A stretch of 13,303 bases of DNA from Solirubrobacteraceae bacterium (lineage in GTDB: Bacteria; Actinomycetota; Thermoleophilia; Solirubrobacterales; Solirubrobacteraceae), in contig JASLDD010000094.1 of NCBI GenBank assembly GCA_030151725.1, positions 1 to 13,303 on the forward strand, given 5' to 3'. The position numbers were made by a program, and so were the translations under genes. The notes under the pieces were generated by a model. The model did no database searches. It had not been told where the DNA came from and was given only the letters and a program-made list of their open reading frames with translations. Below, piece by piece: positions 1 through 6,409 of the stretch (the stretch's first letter is position 1; each line of letters begins with the position of its first letter).

Positions 1-282
1 CAGCAGTCCTCCAAGTCGGTCCTGAGCACCATCACCACGCGCTGCCTGCACAGCCCGGTCATGTGCTCCGCGGAGGATCATGCTCCGCTCGCGGTCGTGC
101 TGATCCAGCTGACGGCGTGCCTGCGCCGCCAGCTCATCCGAGAGAACACCGGACTCCAAGAGCGCCCCCAGTTCAGCACGCAGCTGCACGTAGGGCGGCT
201 TGCTCGTGCGCATTGCGGGGTCGAAGGTGTGTCTAAGCCACTCCTCGCCGGCCACGCGCGTACATTGACGCACGACTTCCAT
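1..282 (-). CDS. Partial hypothetical protein running off the left edge
   Basis: A minus-strand reading frame stays open from an ATG at 282-280 to the window edge, giving 94 codons with no stop. The protein begins MEVVRQCTRVAGEEWL. It is rich in charged and helix-forming residues (for example RAELGALLESGVLSDELAAQ), reads like a soluble helical or coiled-coil protein, and has mostly G or C at third codon positions. I do not recognise a family. The frame is also open upstream to an ATG at 339-337 and a GTG at 294-292, and none of these starts has a clear Shine-Dalgarno sequence, so the start is uncertain. It is divergent from the cupin gene at 338. It could be a remnant of a longer gene. Confidence 0.5.
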   Translation of the reverse strand, partial: MEVVRQCTRVAGEEWLRHTFDPAMRTSKPPYVQLRAELGALLESGVLSDELAAQARRQLDQHDRERSMILRGAHDRAVQAARGDGAQDRLGGLL

Positions 283-324
283 CCAGGCAAGCACGAGCCG
301 TAGATTCGAGGTGCCCCCTTTGAG

Positions 325-331
325 AAAGGAG
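325..331 (+). promoter_or_regulatory. Ribosome binding site of the cupin gene
   Basis: AAAGGAG ends 6 bases before the ATG at 338. It decides the start: the same frame is open upstream to about 311, but nothing comparable precedes that position. A possible -10 box, TAGATT, lies at 301-306 without a convincing -35. Confidence 0.7.
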
Positions 332-337
332 CAACAC

Positions 338-763
338 ATGCCCGACAGCGATCTTGAGATGACGACGATCGAGCGCGACACCGGCGAGCGCTTCCAGCCT
401 CTGCGGCGCGAGCTGGGAGTGAGCTCATTCGGTATCAACCTGATCGTGCTCCAGCCCGGCCAGCGCGGGCGTATTCACACCCATGAGCTTCAGGAGGAGG
501 TCTACCTCGTGCTGGAGGGCGTGCTGACTCTCGGAGTCGAGGGCGTCGAGCACGTGCTCGTCAAGGATCGCGTGGCGCGGGTCGCTCCTGGAGTACGCCG
601 CCAGTTGGCGAATGTGAGCGGAGAGCGTCTGGTGCTGCTCGCGCTGGGTGGCTCCGGCGAGCATGTCGGGCGCGACGGCCATGCCTGGACCTCATGGCAG
701 GAGACGGGGCCGGGTCGCCCGCCGCAGGAGACGCCGCTACCGCCCGACCTGCCCGTCGCCTGA
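338..763 (+). CDS. Small single-domain cupin protein
   Basis: The 141-residue product carries the first cupin motif, GQRGRIHTHELQEEVYLVLEG, with the His-x-His...Glu metal-ligand pattern. This fits the Cupin_2 beta-barrel fold. The second motif is degenerate: at APGVRRQLANVSGE the usual metal-binding His is replaced by Arg, while the final Asn is kept. The metal site may therefore be incomplete, and the protein could be a ligand-binding or sensory cupin rather than an enzyme. The substrate cannot be told. The C-terminal 25 residues are proline-rich and probably disordered. The start at 338 is fixed by the ribosome binding site. The gene ends 6 bases before the stop of the convergent DegV gene, and no neighbour suggests a pathway. 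Confidence 0.85.
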   Translation: MPDSDLEMTTIERDTGERFQPLRRELGVSSFGINLIVLQPGQRGRIHTHELQEEVYLVLEGVLTLGVEGVEHVLVKDRVARVAPGVRRQLANVSGERLVLLALGGSGEHVGRDGHAWTSWQETGPGRPPQETPLPPDLPVA

Positions 764-764
764 C

Positions 765-778
765 GCCGCTCAGGCGGC
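765..778. terminator. Small dyad between convergent stops
   Basis: GCCGC-TCAG-GCGGC forms a perfect 5-bp stem with a 4-base loop exactly between the convergent cupin and DegV genes. The DegV stop codon lies in the loop. There is no T-run on either side, so it would be a weak bidirectional terminator at best. Confidence 0.3.
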
Positions 779-1666
779 CTGGGCGCGCGTCATGCCGCCG
801 ACCAGCATGCCCGACCCGAGGTGGGCGCCGAGCACCGGGCCGACCTCCGTACAGAACAGCGGCTCGTGCCCAAATATCTCTGTGCCCGCCCCAACCAGAC
901 CCTCAGCGTCGGCGATCGACTGCGCGTGTTGGATTATCCAGTCGGTGGCGCCTCGGTCGTGCAGCTCGTGCAGGTAGGCGACCATTCGCTCGAATGCGCG
1001 ACGGTGTGTACGCACACGACCCACAGGCGCTATCTCGGTGCCAAACGTGAGGATCGGCTTGATTTTCAGGGCCGTGCCCACCATCGCCTGCGCCGCCCCG
1101 ATCCGTCCGCCGCGCCTGAGGTACTCGAGCGTGTCCAGACAGAACCAGATGTCCAGCGTCTGCCGTCCCTTGCGCACCGCCTCCACCACCTCATCGAGCG
1201 AAGCGCCTCTCGCGGCCGCCTCGGCGGCCGCGATCACCAGGCAGCCCAACCCGCCGGCGCCAGTCTGGCTGTCGATGACCTCGACCCGTCCCCCATGTCC
1301 CTCCTCGGCGATCAGCCGCGCTGCTTCGCGGGCGCTCTCGCATGTGCCCGACAGGCCTCCGGCGATGTGGATCGAGGCCACATCCCGCCCGGCGCTCACG
1401 AGCGGGCGGTACTGCGCCACGAAGTCCCCCACCGACGGTTGCGATGTGGTCGGCAGCTGCGGCGAGTCGTGCAGGCGGGCGTAGAAGGCGTCCAGGTCCA
1501 CGTACTCATGCTCCGGTCGCAGGTCTCCCTCCCAGCCGACATACAAGCTGACCTGCGCTATTCCCCAGCGTTCGATCGACGCCGCCGGCAGATACGGCGT
1601 GCTGTCCGTCACCACGGCAACGCCACGCTCGGAGCCCGGGTTCGTTTGCTCTTCGGCAACGTTCAC
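770..1666 (-). CDS. DegV family fatty-acid-binding protein
   Basis: The 298-residue protein has the family length and landmarks. These are an N-terminal VAVVTDST strand-loop (16-23), PTTSQPSVGDF (72-82), IHIAGGLSGTCESA (99-112) and LDTLEYLRRGGRIG (177-190). DegV proteins bind one fatty acid in a cleft between two alpha/beta domains. In Firmicutes they act as FakB subunits that present the acyl chain to the kinase FakA, but no FakA-like gene lies here, so the partner and role in this organism are unknown. The start is a GTG at 1666-1664 with no Shine-Dalgarno. A TAGGCT -10-like box (1680-1675) sits 8 bases upstream, which suggests leaderless transcription. It lies 75 bp downstream of the epimerase gene on the same strand and may also be cotranscribed with it. 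Confidence 0.93.
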   Translation of the reverse strand: MNVAEEQTNPGSERGVAVVTDSTPYLPAASIERWGIAQVSLYVGWEGDLRPEHEYVDLDAFYARLHDSPQLPTTSQPSVGDFVAQYRPLVSAGRDVASIHIAGGLSGTCESAREAARLIAEEGHGGRVEVIDSQTGAGGLGCLVIAAAEAAARGASLDEVVEAVRKGRQTLDIWFCLDTLEYLRRGGRIGAAQAMVGTALKIKPILTFGTEIAPVGRVRTHRRAFERMVAYLHELHDRGATDWIIQHAQSIADAEGLVGAGTEIFGHEPLFCTEVGPVLGAHLGSGMLVGGMTRAQAA

Positions 1667-1674
1667 GCGCCGGT

Positions 1675-1680
1675 AGCCTA
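1675..1680 (-). promoter_or_regulatory. Putative -10 box for leaderless degV transcript
   Basis: On the minus strand TAGGCT (TAnnnT pattern) ends 8 bases before the GTG start at 1666. That spacing puts +1 at or next to the start codon. No -35 element is evident. Confidence 0.35.
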
Positions 1681-1741
1681 CGGCGCGCGGACTCCACTCG
1701 CCTCGCCAGTAAAAACGCTAGCCGTCCTTACTGTCCTTCTC

Positions 1742-2776
1742 CTAGCGGATCAGGGGATCCAGGCGACTCGCTGTGATCGTCTCGCGCAGCGTGTGCAGCG
1801 CGTCGTGCTTGGGCCGCCAGCGAAGCTCCCGCCGTGCCTTGCTCGTGCTCATGATCACCGGCTCGCGGAAGGCAGCGATCCACTGCGCCTGCGCCGGCAG
1901 GAACCCCAGCCGTCCGATCGTCTCCGCGACAGCGTCCACCGCCAGCTCAGGTATCGGGATCGAGTACCAGCCGAGCTCCTCTGCGAGCACCTTGACCGTC
2001 AGCTGGCCCGGGCCTGCGAGGTTGTACACGCCCGGCTTGCCCCGGCCGAGCACCCCCGCGCGCATCGCGCTCGCCACGTCGTCGTGGTGAACGAGCTGAA
2101 ATGGGATGCCCGGGTCGGGCAGCACGGGCTTGAGGATCGGCACACCGTCGAGCAGGCTCAGCACCGGACCCGGCAGGCGCTCTGAGATCTGGGTGTAGGG
2201 CAGGCTGTCGATCAGCAGCGGGGCCTGCGGCCCGGCAACGATGCACGGCCGAAACACATACGCGGCCGTGGGGCTGCCGTGCAAGGTGTCCGCGAGCAGC
2301 TCCTCGACCTCTGCCTTCTGTGCCGAGTAGTAGTGAGCCGCCGTTCCCCGCGCCGGGGTCTCCTCCGTCAACGGCTGCGGGTTGTCGCCGTGAAAGCCGT
2401 AGGCGGCGACCGATGAGGCATAGACGAGGCGTTTGACGCCCGCGGCCACCGCTGCTTCGAAGACGTTGCGCGATCCGCTCAGGTTGACCCGGCGGCTCTC
2501 GTTGGCGCCGCCCATGATCATGAACGCGAGGTGCACGACCACGTCCGCCTCTTCCACCAGTCCCGCCACCCGCCTGCGGTTGAGCACGTCGCCGCGCTGG
2601 TAGAGGACCTTCTTCCAGCCCGCGCTCTCGGGGTCGAACGGCCGGCGGGCCATGCCGATGATGCGCTCCACATCGGGCGAGCGCTCGAGCGCCGCCACGA
2701 CCGCTCGGCCGATCTCCCCAGTCGGCCCTGTTACCGCAACAGTAAGGCCCTTTGCCGCGCTCCCACGTGCTGGCAT
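1742..2776 (-). CDS. NAD(P)-dependent epimerase/dehydratase (extended SDR)
   Basis: The 344-residue product has the extended short-chain dehydrogenase/reductase pattern. The nucleotide-binding glycine motif TGPTGEIG is at 16-23, GDVLNRR gives the Asp after strand beta-3 (about 63), the catalytic Ser is in VYASSVAAYG (about 121-122), and the YxxxK pair in YYSAQK is Tyr150 and Lys154. It is therefore likely to be an active oxidoreductase of the NAD-dependent epimerase/dehydratase family in the cytosol. The substrate (sugar nucleotide or other) cannot be read from the sequence, and no sugar pathway genes are nearby. The ATG at 2776 lacks a Shine-Dalgarno; a TAGAAC box 6 bases upstream suggests a leaderless start. 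It is divergent from the permease at 2818 and followed by degV. Confidence 0.92.
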   Translation of the reverse strand: MPARGSAAKGLTVAVTGPTGEIGRAVVAALERSPDVERIIGMARRPFDPESAGWKKVLYQRGDVLNRRRVAGLVEEADVVVHLAFMIMGGANESRRVNLSGSRNVFEAAVAAGVKRLVYASSVAAYGFHGDNPQPLTEETPARGTAAHYYSAQKAEVEELLADTLHGSPTAAYVFRPCIVAGPQAPLLIDSLPYTQISERLPGPVLSLLDGVPILKPVLPDPGIPFQLVHHDDVASAMRAGVLGRGKPGVYNLAGPGQLTVKVLAEELGWYSIPIPELAVDAVAETIGRLGFLPAQAQWIAAFREPVIMSTSKARRELRWRPKHDALHTLRETITASRLDPLIR

Positions 2777-2782
2777 GAGTCC

Positions 2783-2788
2783 GTTCTA
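2783..2788 (-). promoter_or_regulatory. Putative -10 box for leaderless epimerase transcript
   Basis: TAGAAC on the minus strand occupies -12 to -7 relative to the ATG at 2776. The last base departs from TAnnnT, so the match is imperfect. Confidence 0.28.
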
Positions 2789-2798
2789 GCGCATCTGG

Positions 2799-2815
2799 AC
2801 GCGATAGCGTCGCGT
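2799..2815. promoter_or_regulatory. Palindrome in divergent promoter region (operator candidate)
   Basis: ACGCGA-TAGCG-TCGCGT is a perfect 6-bp dyad with a 5-bp centre, lying 2 bases before the permease ATG. It covers the putative permease -10 box TAGCGT (2805-2810), whose distance of 7 bases from the ATG suggests a leaderless transcript. A repressor bound here would block the permease promoter. Confidence 0.4.
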
Positions 2816-2817
2816 TT

Positions 2818-3918
2818 ATGTACGTCAGGCTCGCGGGCGCTCTGTTGATTCCGCTCGCACTGGTGCTCGACGCCTCCCACGCCGGCTCAGCGCTTGCGCA
2901 GGCGTGGCCGCCGTTCGTGCTCGTGGCCGGATTGCTGCTCATCGGCCTCGTCGCAGGGCGCGACGGCCTGTACGACGCAGCCGCCTCGCGGCTGGTGGCT
3001 CTCGCCGGTCCCCCTGTCGTCCTGCTGCTCGCCTGCTTTGCCCTGGTCGCGGTCGTGACCGCTTTGCTCAACCTCGACACCTCGGTCGTATTTCTGACCC
3101 CCGTCCTCATCGAGACAGCCAGGCGGCGAGGGGTCGATCCAACGCCCTTTCTCTACGGCAGCGTGTTCATGGCCAACGCGTCCTCGCTGTTCCTGCCGGG
3201 CTCCAACCTCACGAACCTGCTGGTGCTCTCCGGCGAGCACGTGTCCGGTGCGACCTTCTTCACGCGCATGCTCCCCATGGCGCTTGGGGCGTGCCTGATC
3301 ACCGCCGCGGGGCTCGGGCTCATCCATCGTCGCGCTCTGCTGGGCGCCGGGCGCCCCGTTCACGAGAGCCCCGCGCCGCTGCGCCCCGGCCTCGGTCTCG
3401 CCGGCGCCCTGACGGCGGCCGTCCTCATCGTTCTCCTGCGCAACGCCGCCCTTCCCGTCCTTGGGATCGGCCTTCTCCTGCTCGCCACGCGTGTCGTGCA
3501 GGGTCGCCTGATCCTTCACGACACGCTCACCTGGCTCGGCGTCCCTGTCCTGCTGAGCCTCTTCGGGCTGTCCGTCGCGCTGGGCACCTTGGCACGGGCG
3601 AGCGCCTTCCCGGCCGATGCCATGCACTCCGCCGGGAGCCTCACGACGGCGCTGGTGGCCGCGGGCGCGAGCGTGCTCGTAAACAACCTCCCCGCGGCGG
3701 TGCTTCTCTCTTCGGGGCGCCATCTGCACACCGGGGCTCTGCTGCTGGGCCTGAACATCGGCCCGAACCTCGCCGTCACCGGCTCGCTGGCCGTCCTGCT
3801 CTGGTGGCGTGCGGCCCGCGCCGTGGACCTGACGCCCTCCGCGATCGCCTACTCGCGCCAGGGTCTCCTGCTCGCGCCGCTCGCTCTCCTGGGAGCACTG
3901 CTGCTCGGCGGTGGCTGA
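2818..3918 (+). CDS. ArsB/NhaD-type (ion transporter superfamily) permease
   Basis: This is a 366-residue, very hydrophobic protein with about ten membrane helices in two halves. It shows the paired re-entrant signatures of the ArsB/NhaD/citrate transporter superfamily: LNLDTSVVFLTPVL (84-97) then NASSLFLPGSNLTNL (120-134) in the first half, and VNNLPAAVL (288-296) then GLNIGPNLAVTGSLAVLLW (311-329) in the second. The NNxP and GPN...TGSLA patterns resemble those of arsenite exporters. It is shorter than typical ArsB, and no arsR, arsC or arsA gene is nearby, so arsenite is not established as the substrate; an organic or inorganic anion is equally possible. The ATG at 2818 has no Shine-Dalgarno and is probably leaderless. 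The flippase-like gene follows after 56 bp. Confidence 0.82.
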   Translation: MYVRLAGALLIPLALVLDASHAGSALAQAWPPFVLVAGLLLIGLVAGRDGLYDAAASRLVALAGPPVVLLLACFALVAVVTALLNLDTSVVFLTPVLIETARRRGVDPTPFLYGSVFMANASSLFLPGSNLTNLLVLSGEHVSGATFFTRMLPMALGACLITAAGLGLIHRRALLGAGRPVHESPAPLRPGLGLAGALTAAVLIVLLRNAALPVLGIGLLLLATRVVQGRLILHDTLTWLGVPVLLSLFGLSVALGTLARASAFPADAMHSAGSLTTALVAAGASVLVNNLPAAVLLSSGRHLHTGALLLGLNIGPNLAVTGSLAVLLWWRAARAVDLTPSAIAYSRQGLLLAPLALLGALLLGGG

Positions 3919-3961
3919 CCCGGCTCCCGGCTGAGCGCTCGCCTGCGGGGGGACATCTCCG

Positions 3962-3967
3962 TACGCT
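3962..3967 (+). promoter_or_regulatory. Putative -10 box for the flippase-like gene
   Basis: TACGCT ends 7 bases before the GTG at 3975, the spacing expected for a leaderless transcript. It supports an independent promoter in the 56-bp gap after the permease. No -35 is evident. Confidence 0.33.
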
Positions 3968-3974
3968 TGGGAGC

Positions 3975-5069
3975 GTGCTCGCGCTCCCTGCCTCGACCTC
4001 GCTCGGTCAGAGCATCAGCTCGTTCTTCGATGCCGTCGGCAAGTTCTTCACCGACCTGGCAGCCGTGCACTGGCCCGCGCTGCTGCTCGGGCTGCTGTTC
4101 TTCGGCTTGAATCTCACGATCCGCTCGCGGGCCTTCTTCCACAGCCTGCGCGCTGCCTACCCCGCCGCATCGTTCCAGTGGCGGCGGGTATGGGGCGCCT
4201 ACTTCGCCGCGGTCGGCTTCAACAACGTCGTTCCCGCGCGCGGGGGGGATGTCATCAAGCTGTTCCTAACGCGCTCCTCCATCCCCGGCTCGCGCTATCC
4301 GACCGTCGCAGCAGCGTTCTTCGTGGAGTCGATCTTCGATGCCTGTGTCGGCGTGCTCGTCCTGATCTTCGCCTTCACCCAGGGCGTCTTCCCGAAGCCC
4401 CCCGACTTCTCCAAACTGAGCTCCTTCGACATCTCCTACCTCGCCGAGCACTTCCGTCTGACGCTGTTCTTGATCACGTTGCTCGCCGTCATCGGGCTCG
4501 TGGCCTTCGCGCTTCTGTCCGTGCGCGTGAAGGCGTTCTGGTCACGGGTGCGCCAGGGCGTCACGATCCTCAGCGATCGGCGCCGCTACCTGCGGGAGGT
4601 CGCCGCCCTGCAGGTCGTGGCGTGGCTCTGCCGCTTCACCGCCTTCTGGTTCCTGCTCGACGCCTTCCGCGTCGGCGGATCCGTCAAGAACGTGCTGCTC
4701 GTGTTCGCCGTCAACCAGGTGGCCGGCGCCGTGCCCTTCACGCCGGGAGGCGCCGGCGTGCAGCAGGCGCTGCTCGTGAAGGTCTTCGCCACCAATGCCT
4801 CCACTAGTGTCGTCGCCGCTTACTCGGTCGGGCAGCAGATCGCCATCGCCGCGTTCACCGCTCTCATGGGCCTGGGAGCGGTCGTCTTCATCTTCCGCTT
4901 CCGTTCCTTTAAAGAGGTTCTCTACGCCGGACGCGCCTCACGGGAGGCCGAGCGCGAGGCTGAGCGTGCCGGTGTGCTGATCGTCGAGGATGACGACCCG
5001 GATTCGCGCGACTACGACCCGCCGCCTGACCCTCCGAGCCCTCGCCGGCCACGCAGCGCTCGCTACTGA
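3975..5069 (+). CDS. Flippase-like / lysylphosphatidylglycerol synthase TM-region family membrane protein
   Basis: A protein of 364 residues from GTG 3975. It has about 7-8 membrane helices and the two loop signatures of the LPG-synthase-TM (UPF0104, flippase-like) family: NNVVPARGGDVIKL (83-96) and AVPFTPGGAGVQQALL (252-267). Relatives flip or process lipid-linked intermediates, or form the membrane half of MprF. The soluble aminoacyl-transferase domain of MprF is absent, so lipid aminoacylation is not expected. The C-terminal tail (about 318-364) is charged, with the acidic run VEDDDPDSRDYD followed by a proline- and arginine-rich end, and is probably cytosolic and disordered. The frame is open far upstream inside the permease gene, but that part lacks membrane character, so the GTG is chosen. 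The stop overlaps the convergent small gene by 7 bases. Confidence 0.87.
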   Translation: MLALPASTSLGQSISSFFDAVGKFFTDLAAVHWPALLLGLLFFGLNLTIRSRAFFHSLRAAYPAASFQWRRVWGAYFAAVGFNNVVPARGGDVIKLFLTRSSIPGSRYPTVAAAFFVESIFDACVGVLVLIFAFTQGVFPKPPDFSKLSSFDISYLAEHFRLTLFLITLLAVIGLVAFALLSVRVKAFWSRVRQGVTILSDRRRYLREVAALQVVAWLCRFTAFWFLLDAFRVGGSVKNVLLVFAVNQVAGAVPFTPGGAGVQQALLVKVFATNASTSVVAAYSVGQQIAIAAFTALMGLGAVVFIFRFRSFKEVLYAGRASREAEREAERAGVLIVEDDDPDSRDYDPPPDPPSPRRPRSARY

Positions 5070-5335
5070 AGGCCCTCGCGGGCCTCGCGCACCAGGGCGA
5101 CCGCCTCGGGGAACACTCGTGCGATCACAGTGCGAATCTGCTCGGCCTGGGCCTCGGCGTTGCCCTGGACGTTCACGCGGCTGACTGCAGCCACCGTCAT
5201 GTCGACCGCGAGCTTGATCGCGTTGTCCGCCCAGGCCAGGCGCTGGTTGCCCTGGACCTGTTCTGCGAACTCCGCCAAGCGCCGCTGGAGCTCCTCTGGA
5301 TCTCCGAACAGGTCTCCGAGTCCGCCGCTCTCCAT
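5063..5335 (-). CDS. Small hypothetical protein, helical
   Basis: The 90-residue product begins MESGGLGDLFGDPEELQRRL and is predicted almost entirely helical from composition, with no membrane segment. The glycine-rich start followed by a helical repeat faintly recalls YbaB/EbfC nucleoid-associated proteins, but the rest does not match them and I assign no function. An in-frame ATG at 5362 would add nine residues. The ATG at 5335 is preferred because TATGAT lies exactly at -12 to -7, as in a leaderless transcript. The gene's end overlaps the end of the flippase-like gene by 7 bases, and it is divergent from the membrane protein at 5361. Confidence 0.72.
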   Translation of the reverse strand: MESGGLGDLFGDPEELQRRLAEFAEQVQGNQRLAWADNAIKLAVDMTVAAVSRVNVQGNAEAQAEQIRTVIARVFPEAVALVREAREGLQ

Positions 5336-5341
5336 GCTCGC

Positions 5342-5347
5342 ATCATA
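5342..5347 (-). promoter_or_regulatory. Leaderless -10 box of the small gene
   Basis: On the minus strand TATGAT occupies -12 to -7 relative to the ATG at 5335 and matches five of six bases of TATAAT. This is the best -10 in the window. It shares bases with the opposing TAGACT box at 5346-5351. Confidence 0.5.
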
Positions 5348-5351
5348 GACT
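5346..5351 (+). promoter_or_regulatory. Putative -10 box of the six-helix membrane protein gene
   Basis: TAGACT (TAnnnT) ends 9 bases before the ATG at 5361, implying a leader of zero to a few bases. It overlaps the opposing TATGAT box by two bases, so the two divergent promoters cannot easily be occupied together. Confidence 0.33.
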
Positions 5352-5360
5352 GCCCTGCTC

Positions 5361-6257
5361 ATGCCTCTCGCAGCCGAGATCTCCCAACAGGTAGAGCACG
5401 AGTCCGAGCGGCGCGGGCGCCTGGCGGTTCCCGCCTTCGCAGGCGGCGTTCTCTATCTGCTGAGCGCGATCATCATCGAAGGCACCCTCAAAGGCGCGCC
5501 CACCGTAGGCCTGCTGCAGGGCATCGCGCCTGCGCTGAAGGGCGAAGCCGAACCGGCCGTCAGCCCCCGCGCTCCCGAGGTCAAATTCATCAGCCACCAT
5601 GCCTTCCCGCTGTTGACTGGCAGCGTGCTCGCCGCGATCTCCATCGGCGCGCTGACTCTGATCCTCCTGTTCCTGCTGCAGGCCACCCGCTTCAGGCGTC
5701 CCGAGATGTGGTCCGCCGCCTATCCGCTAGTCCTCTACGGCGGCCTCGCCGTTGCGCTCGTCAGCTTCGCCCACCAGGTGGTGAGCGCGCTCGCGACGCA
5801 CAGCTTCGCCGTCGGGCACGACTTCAGCGCTCACGCGGTCGACCAGGCGCTCACAAAGGGGACGGCCAACCAGGTGGCTGCCTACCTCGGCCTGCTCTCC
5901 GGCCTCGCGTTGGCCGCCGGCATGATCGCCACGATGATCAACGCCCTGCGCGTGGGCCTGTTCCCGCGCTGGATGAGCATCCTGGGGATGTTCACCGCGC
6001 TGCTCATCGTGCTGCCCATCGGCGGTGCCGAGCTGCAGGTGGTCCCAGCATTCTGGATGGTCATGATGGGCATCCTGTTCGTGGGGCGCTGGCCAAACGA
6101 ACAGCCGCCCGCCTGGGCCGCCGGGGAGGCTCGTCCGTGGCCATCCCGTGCGCGCGGACCAAGCCCAGCCACGGCCGGCGCCGATATCGCTCCTGCCCCT
6201 GTACGCCCGCCCCTTGGCGCATCGCGCAAGCGACGCAAGCGCTCCTCGAACACCTGA
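5361..6257 (+). CDS. Hypothetical six-helix integral membrane protein
   Basis: The 298-residue product has hydrophobic segments at about 23-40, 83-107, 119-141, 172-193, 203-222 and 226-243, so six membrane helices are likely. A loop of about 40 residues after helix 1 contains GAPTVGLLQGIAP and PEVKFISHH. The C-terminal 55 residues are rich in Pro, Ala and Arg and end in the basic cluster RKRRKRS, probably cytosolic. The overall plan resembles DUF4386-type membrane proteins, but I cannot name the family with confidence, and no catalytic motif stands out. There is no Shine-Dalgarno; the ATG at 5361 is supported by the nearby -10 box. It is followed by the 152-bp satP leader, so it is probably not cotranslated with satP. 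Confidence 0.75.
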   Translation: MPLAAEISQQVEHESERRGRLAVPAFAGGVLYLLSAIIIEGTLKGAPTVGLLQGIAPALKGEAEPAVSPRAPEVKFISHHAFPLLTGSVLAAISIGALTLILLFLLQATRFRRPEMWSAAYPLVLYGGLAVALVSFAHQVVSALATHSFAVGHDFSAHAVDQALTKGTANQVAAYLGLLSGLALAAGMIATMINALRVGLFPRWMSILGMFTALLIVLPIGGAELQVVPAFWMVMMGILFVGRWPNEQPPAWAAGEARPWPSRARGPSPATAGADIAPAPVRPPLGASRKRRKRSSNT

Positions 6258-6282
6258 CGCATCCGGTGCGACTGGACGATTA

Positions 6283-6396
6283 GGGTCCGCCGAGAGCGGG
6301 AAACACCCATGTGAAGGAGACCCTCGGGCACGCGCAAAATTGCGGCTCGCCGGTCACACAGGGATGACAGGGTGAAAAATCGCCCTCTTGGGGCGA
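6283..6396 (+). ncRNA. Candidate structured 5' leader of the acetate permease
   Basis: The 152-bp gap before satP can form nested pairings. CACCC (6304-6308) pairs with GGGTG (6370-6374), enclosing TGTGA (6310-6314) with TCACA (6354-6358) and a CGCA-AAAT-TGCG hairpin (6333-6344). An upstream hairpin CCGC-CGAGA-GCGG (6287-6299) is extended by GGGT (6283-6286) with ACCC (6305-6308), which competes for the same CCC. A final hairpin, TCGCCC-TCTTG-GGGCGA (6380-6396), touches the ribosome binding site. Competing stems next to a Shine-Dalgarno are what a riboswitch or other cis-regulatory leader would show. I do not match it to a known class. A TAGGGT -10-like box (6281-6286) would start RNA near 6293. 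Confidence 0.35.
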
Positions 6397-6404
6397 GAAG
6401 GAGG
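6380..6404 (+). promoter_or_regulatory. Hairpin abutting the satP ribosome binding site
   Basis: A perfect 6-bp stem with a 5-base loop (6380-6396) is followed immediately by AAGGAGG (6398-6404), which lies 5 bases before the ATG at 6410. The strong Shine-Dalgarno fixes the satP start, and the hairpin could gate ribosome access. Confidence 0.5.
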
Positions 6405-6409
6405 CTCCG

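Noticed and set aside
265..306. Promoter TTGACG (265-270) with TAGATT (301-306) for the cupin gene
   Set aside because: The spacer is 30 bases, far from the usual 17, so the pair is not called.
337..340. Overlapping opposite start codons (CATG), also at 5360-5363
   Set aside because: CATG is its own reverse complement, so any ATG after a C gives this. It is not evidence of a special arrangement.
821..2185. Long plus-strand open frame of 454 codons across degV and the epimerase gene
   Set aside because: It is antisense to two clearly homologous genes, has low-complexity Arg/His/Leu composition and no recognisable domain. It is a by-product of high GC content.
2904..3974. Upstream extension of the flippase-like gene inside the permease gene
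   Set aside because: The frame is open, but the translation is Arg/Pro-rich and overlaps a clear permease in another frame. The membrane domain begins only after the GTG at 3975.
6283..6396. The satP leader as a cobalamin or c-di-AMP (ydaO) riboswitch
   Set aside because: GGGAA and ACGCGCAA fragments recall cobalamin elements and TGACAG recalls ydaO. However, the B12 box GCCACTG and the ydaO GGAACC and GGGGTGAA blocks are absent, so no class is assigned.
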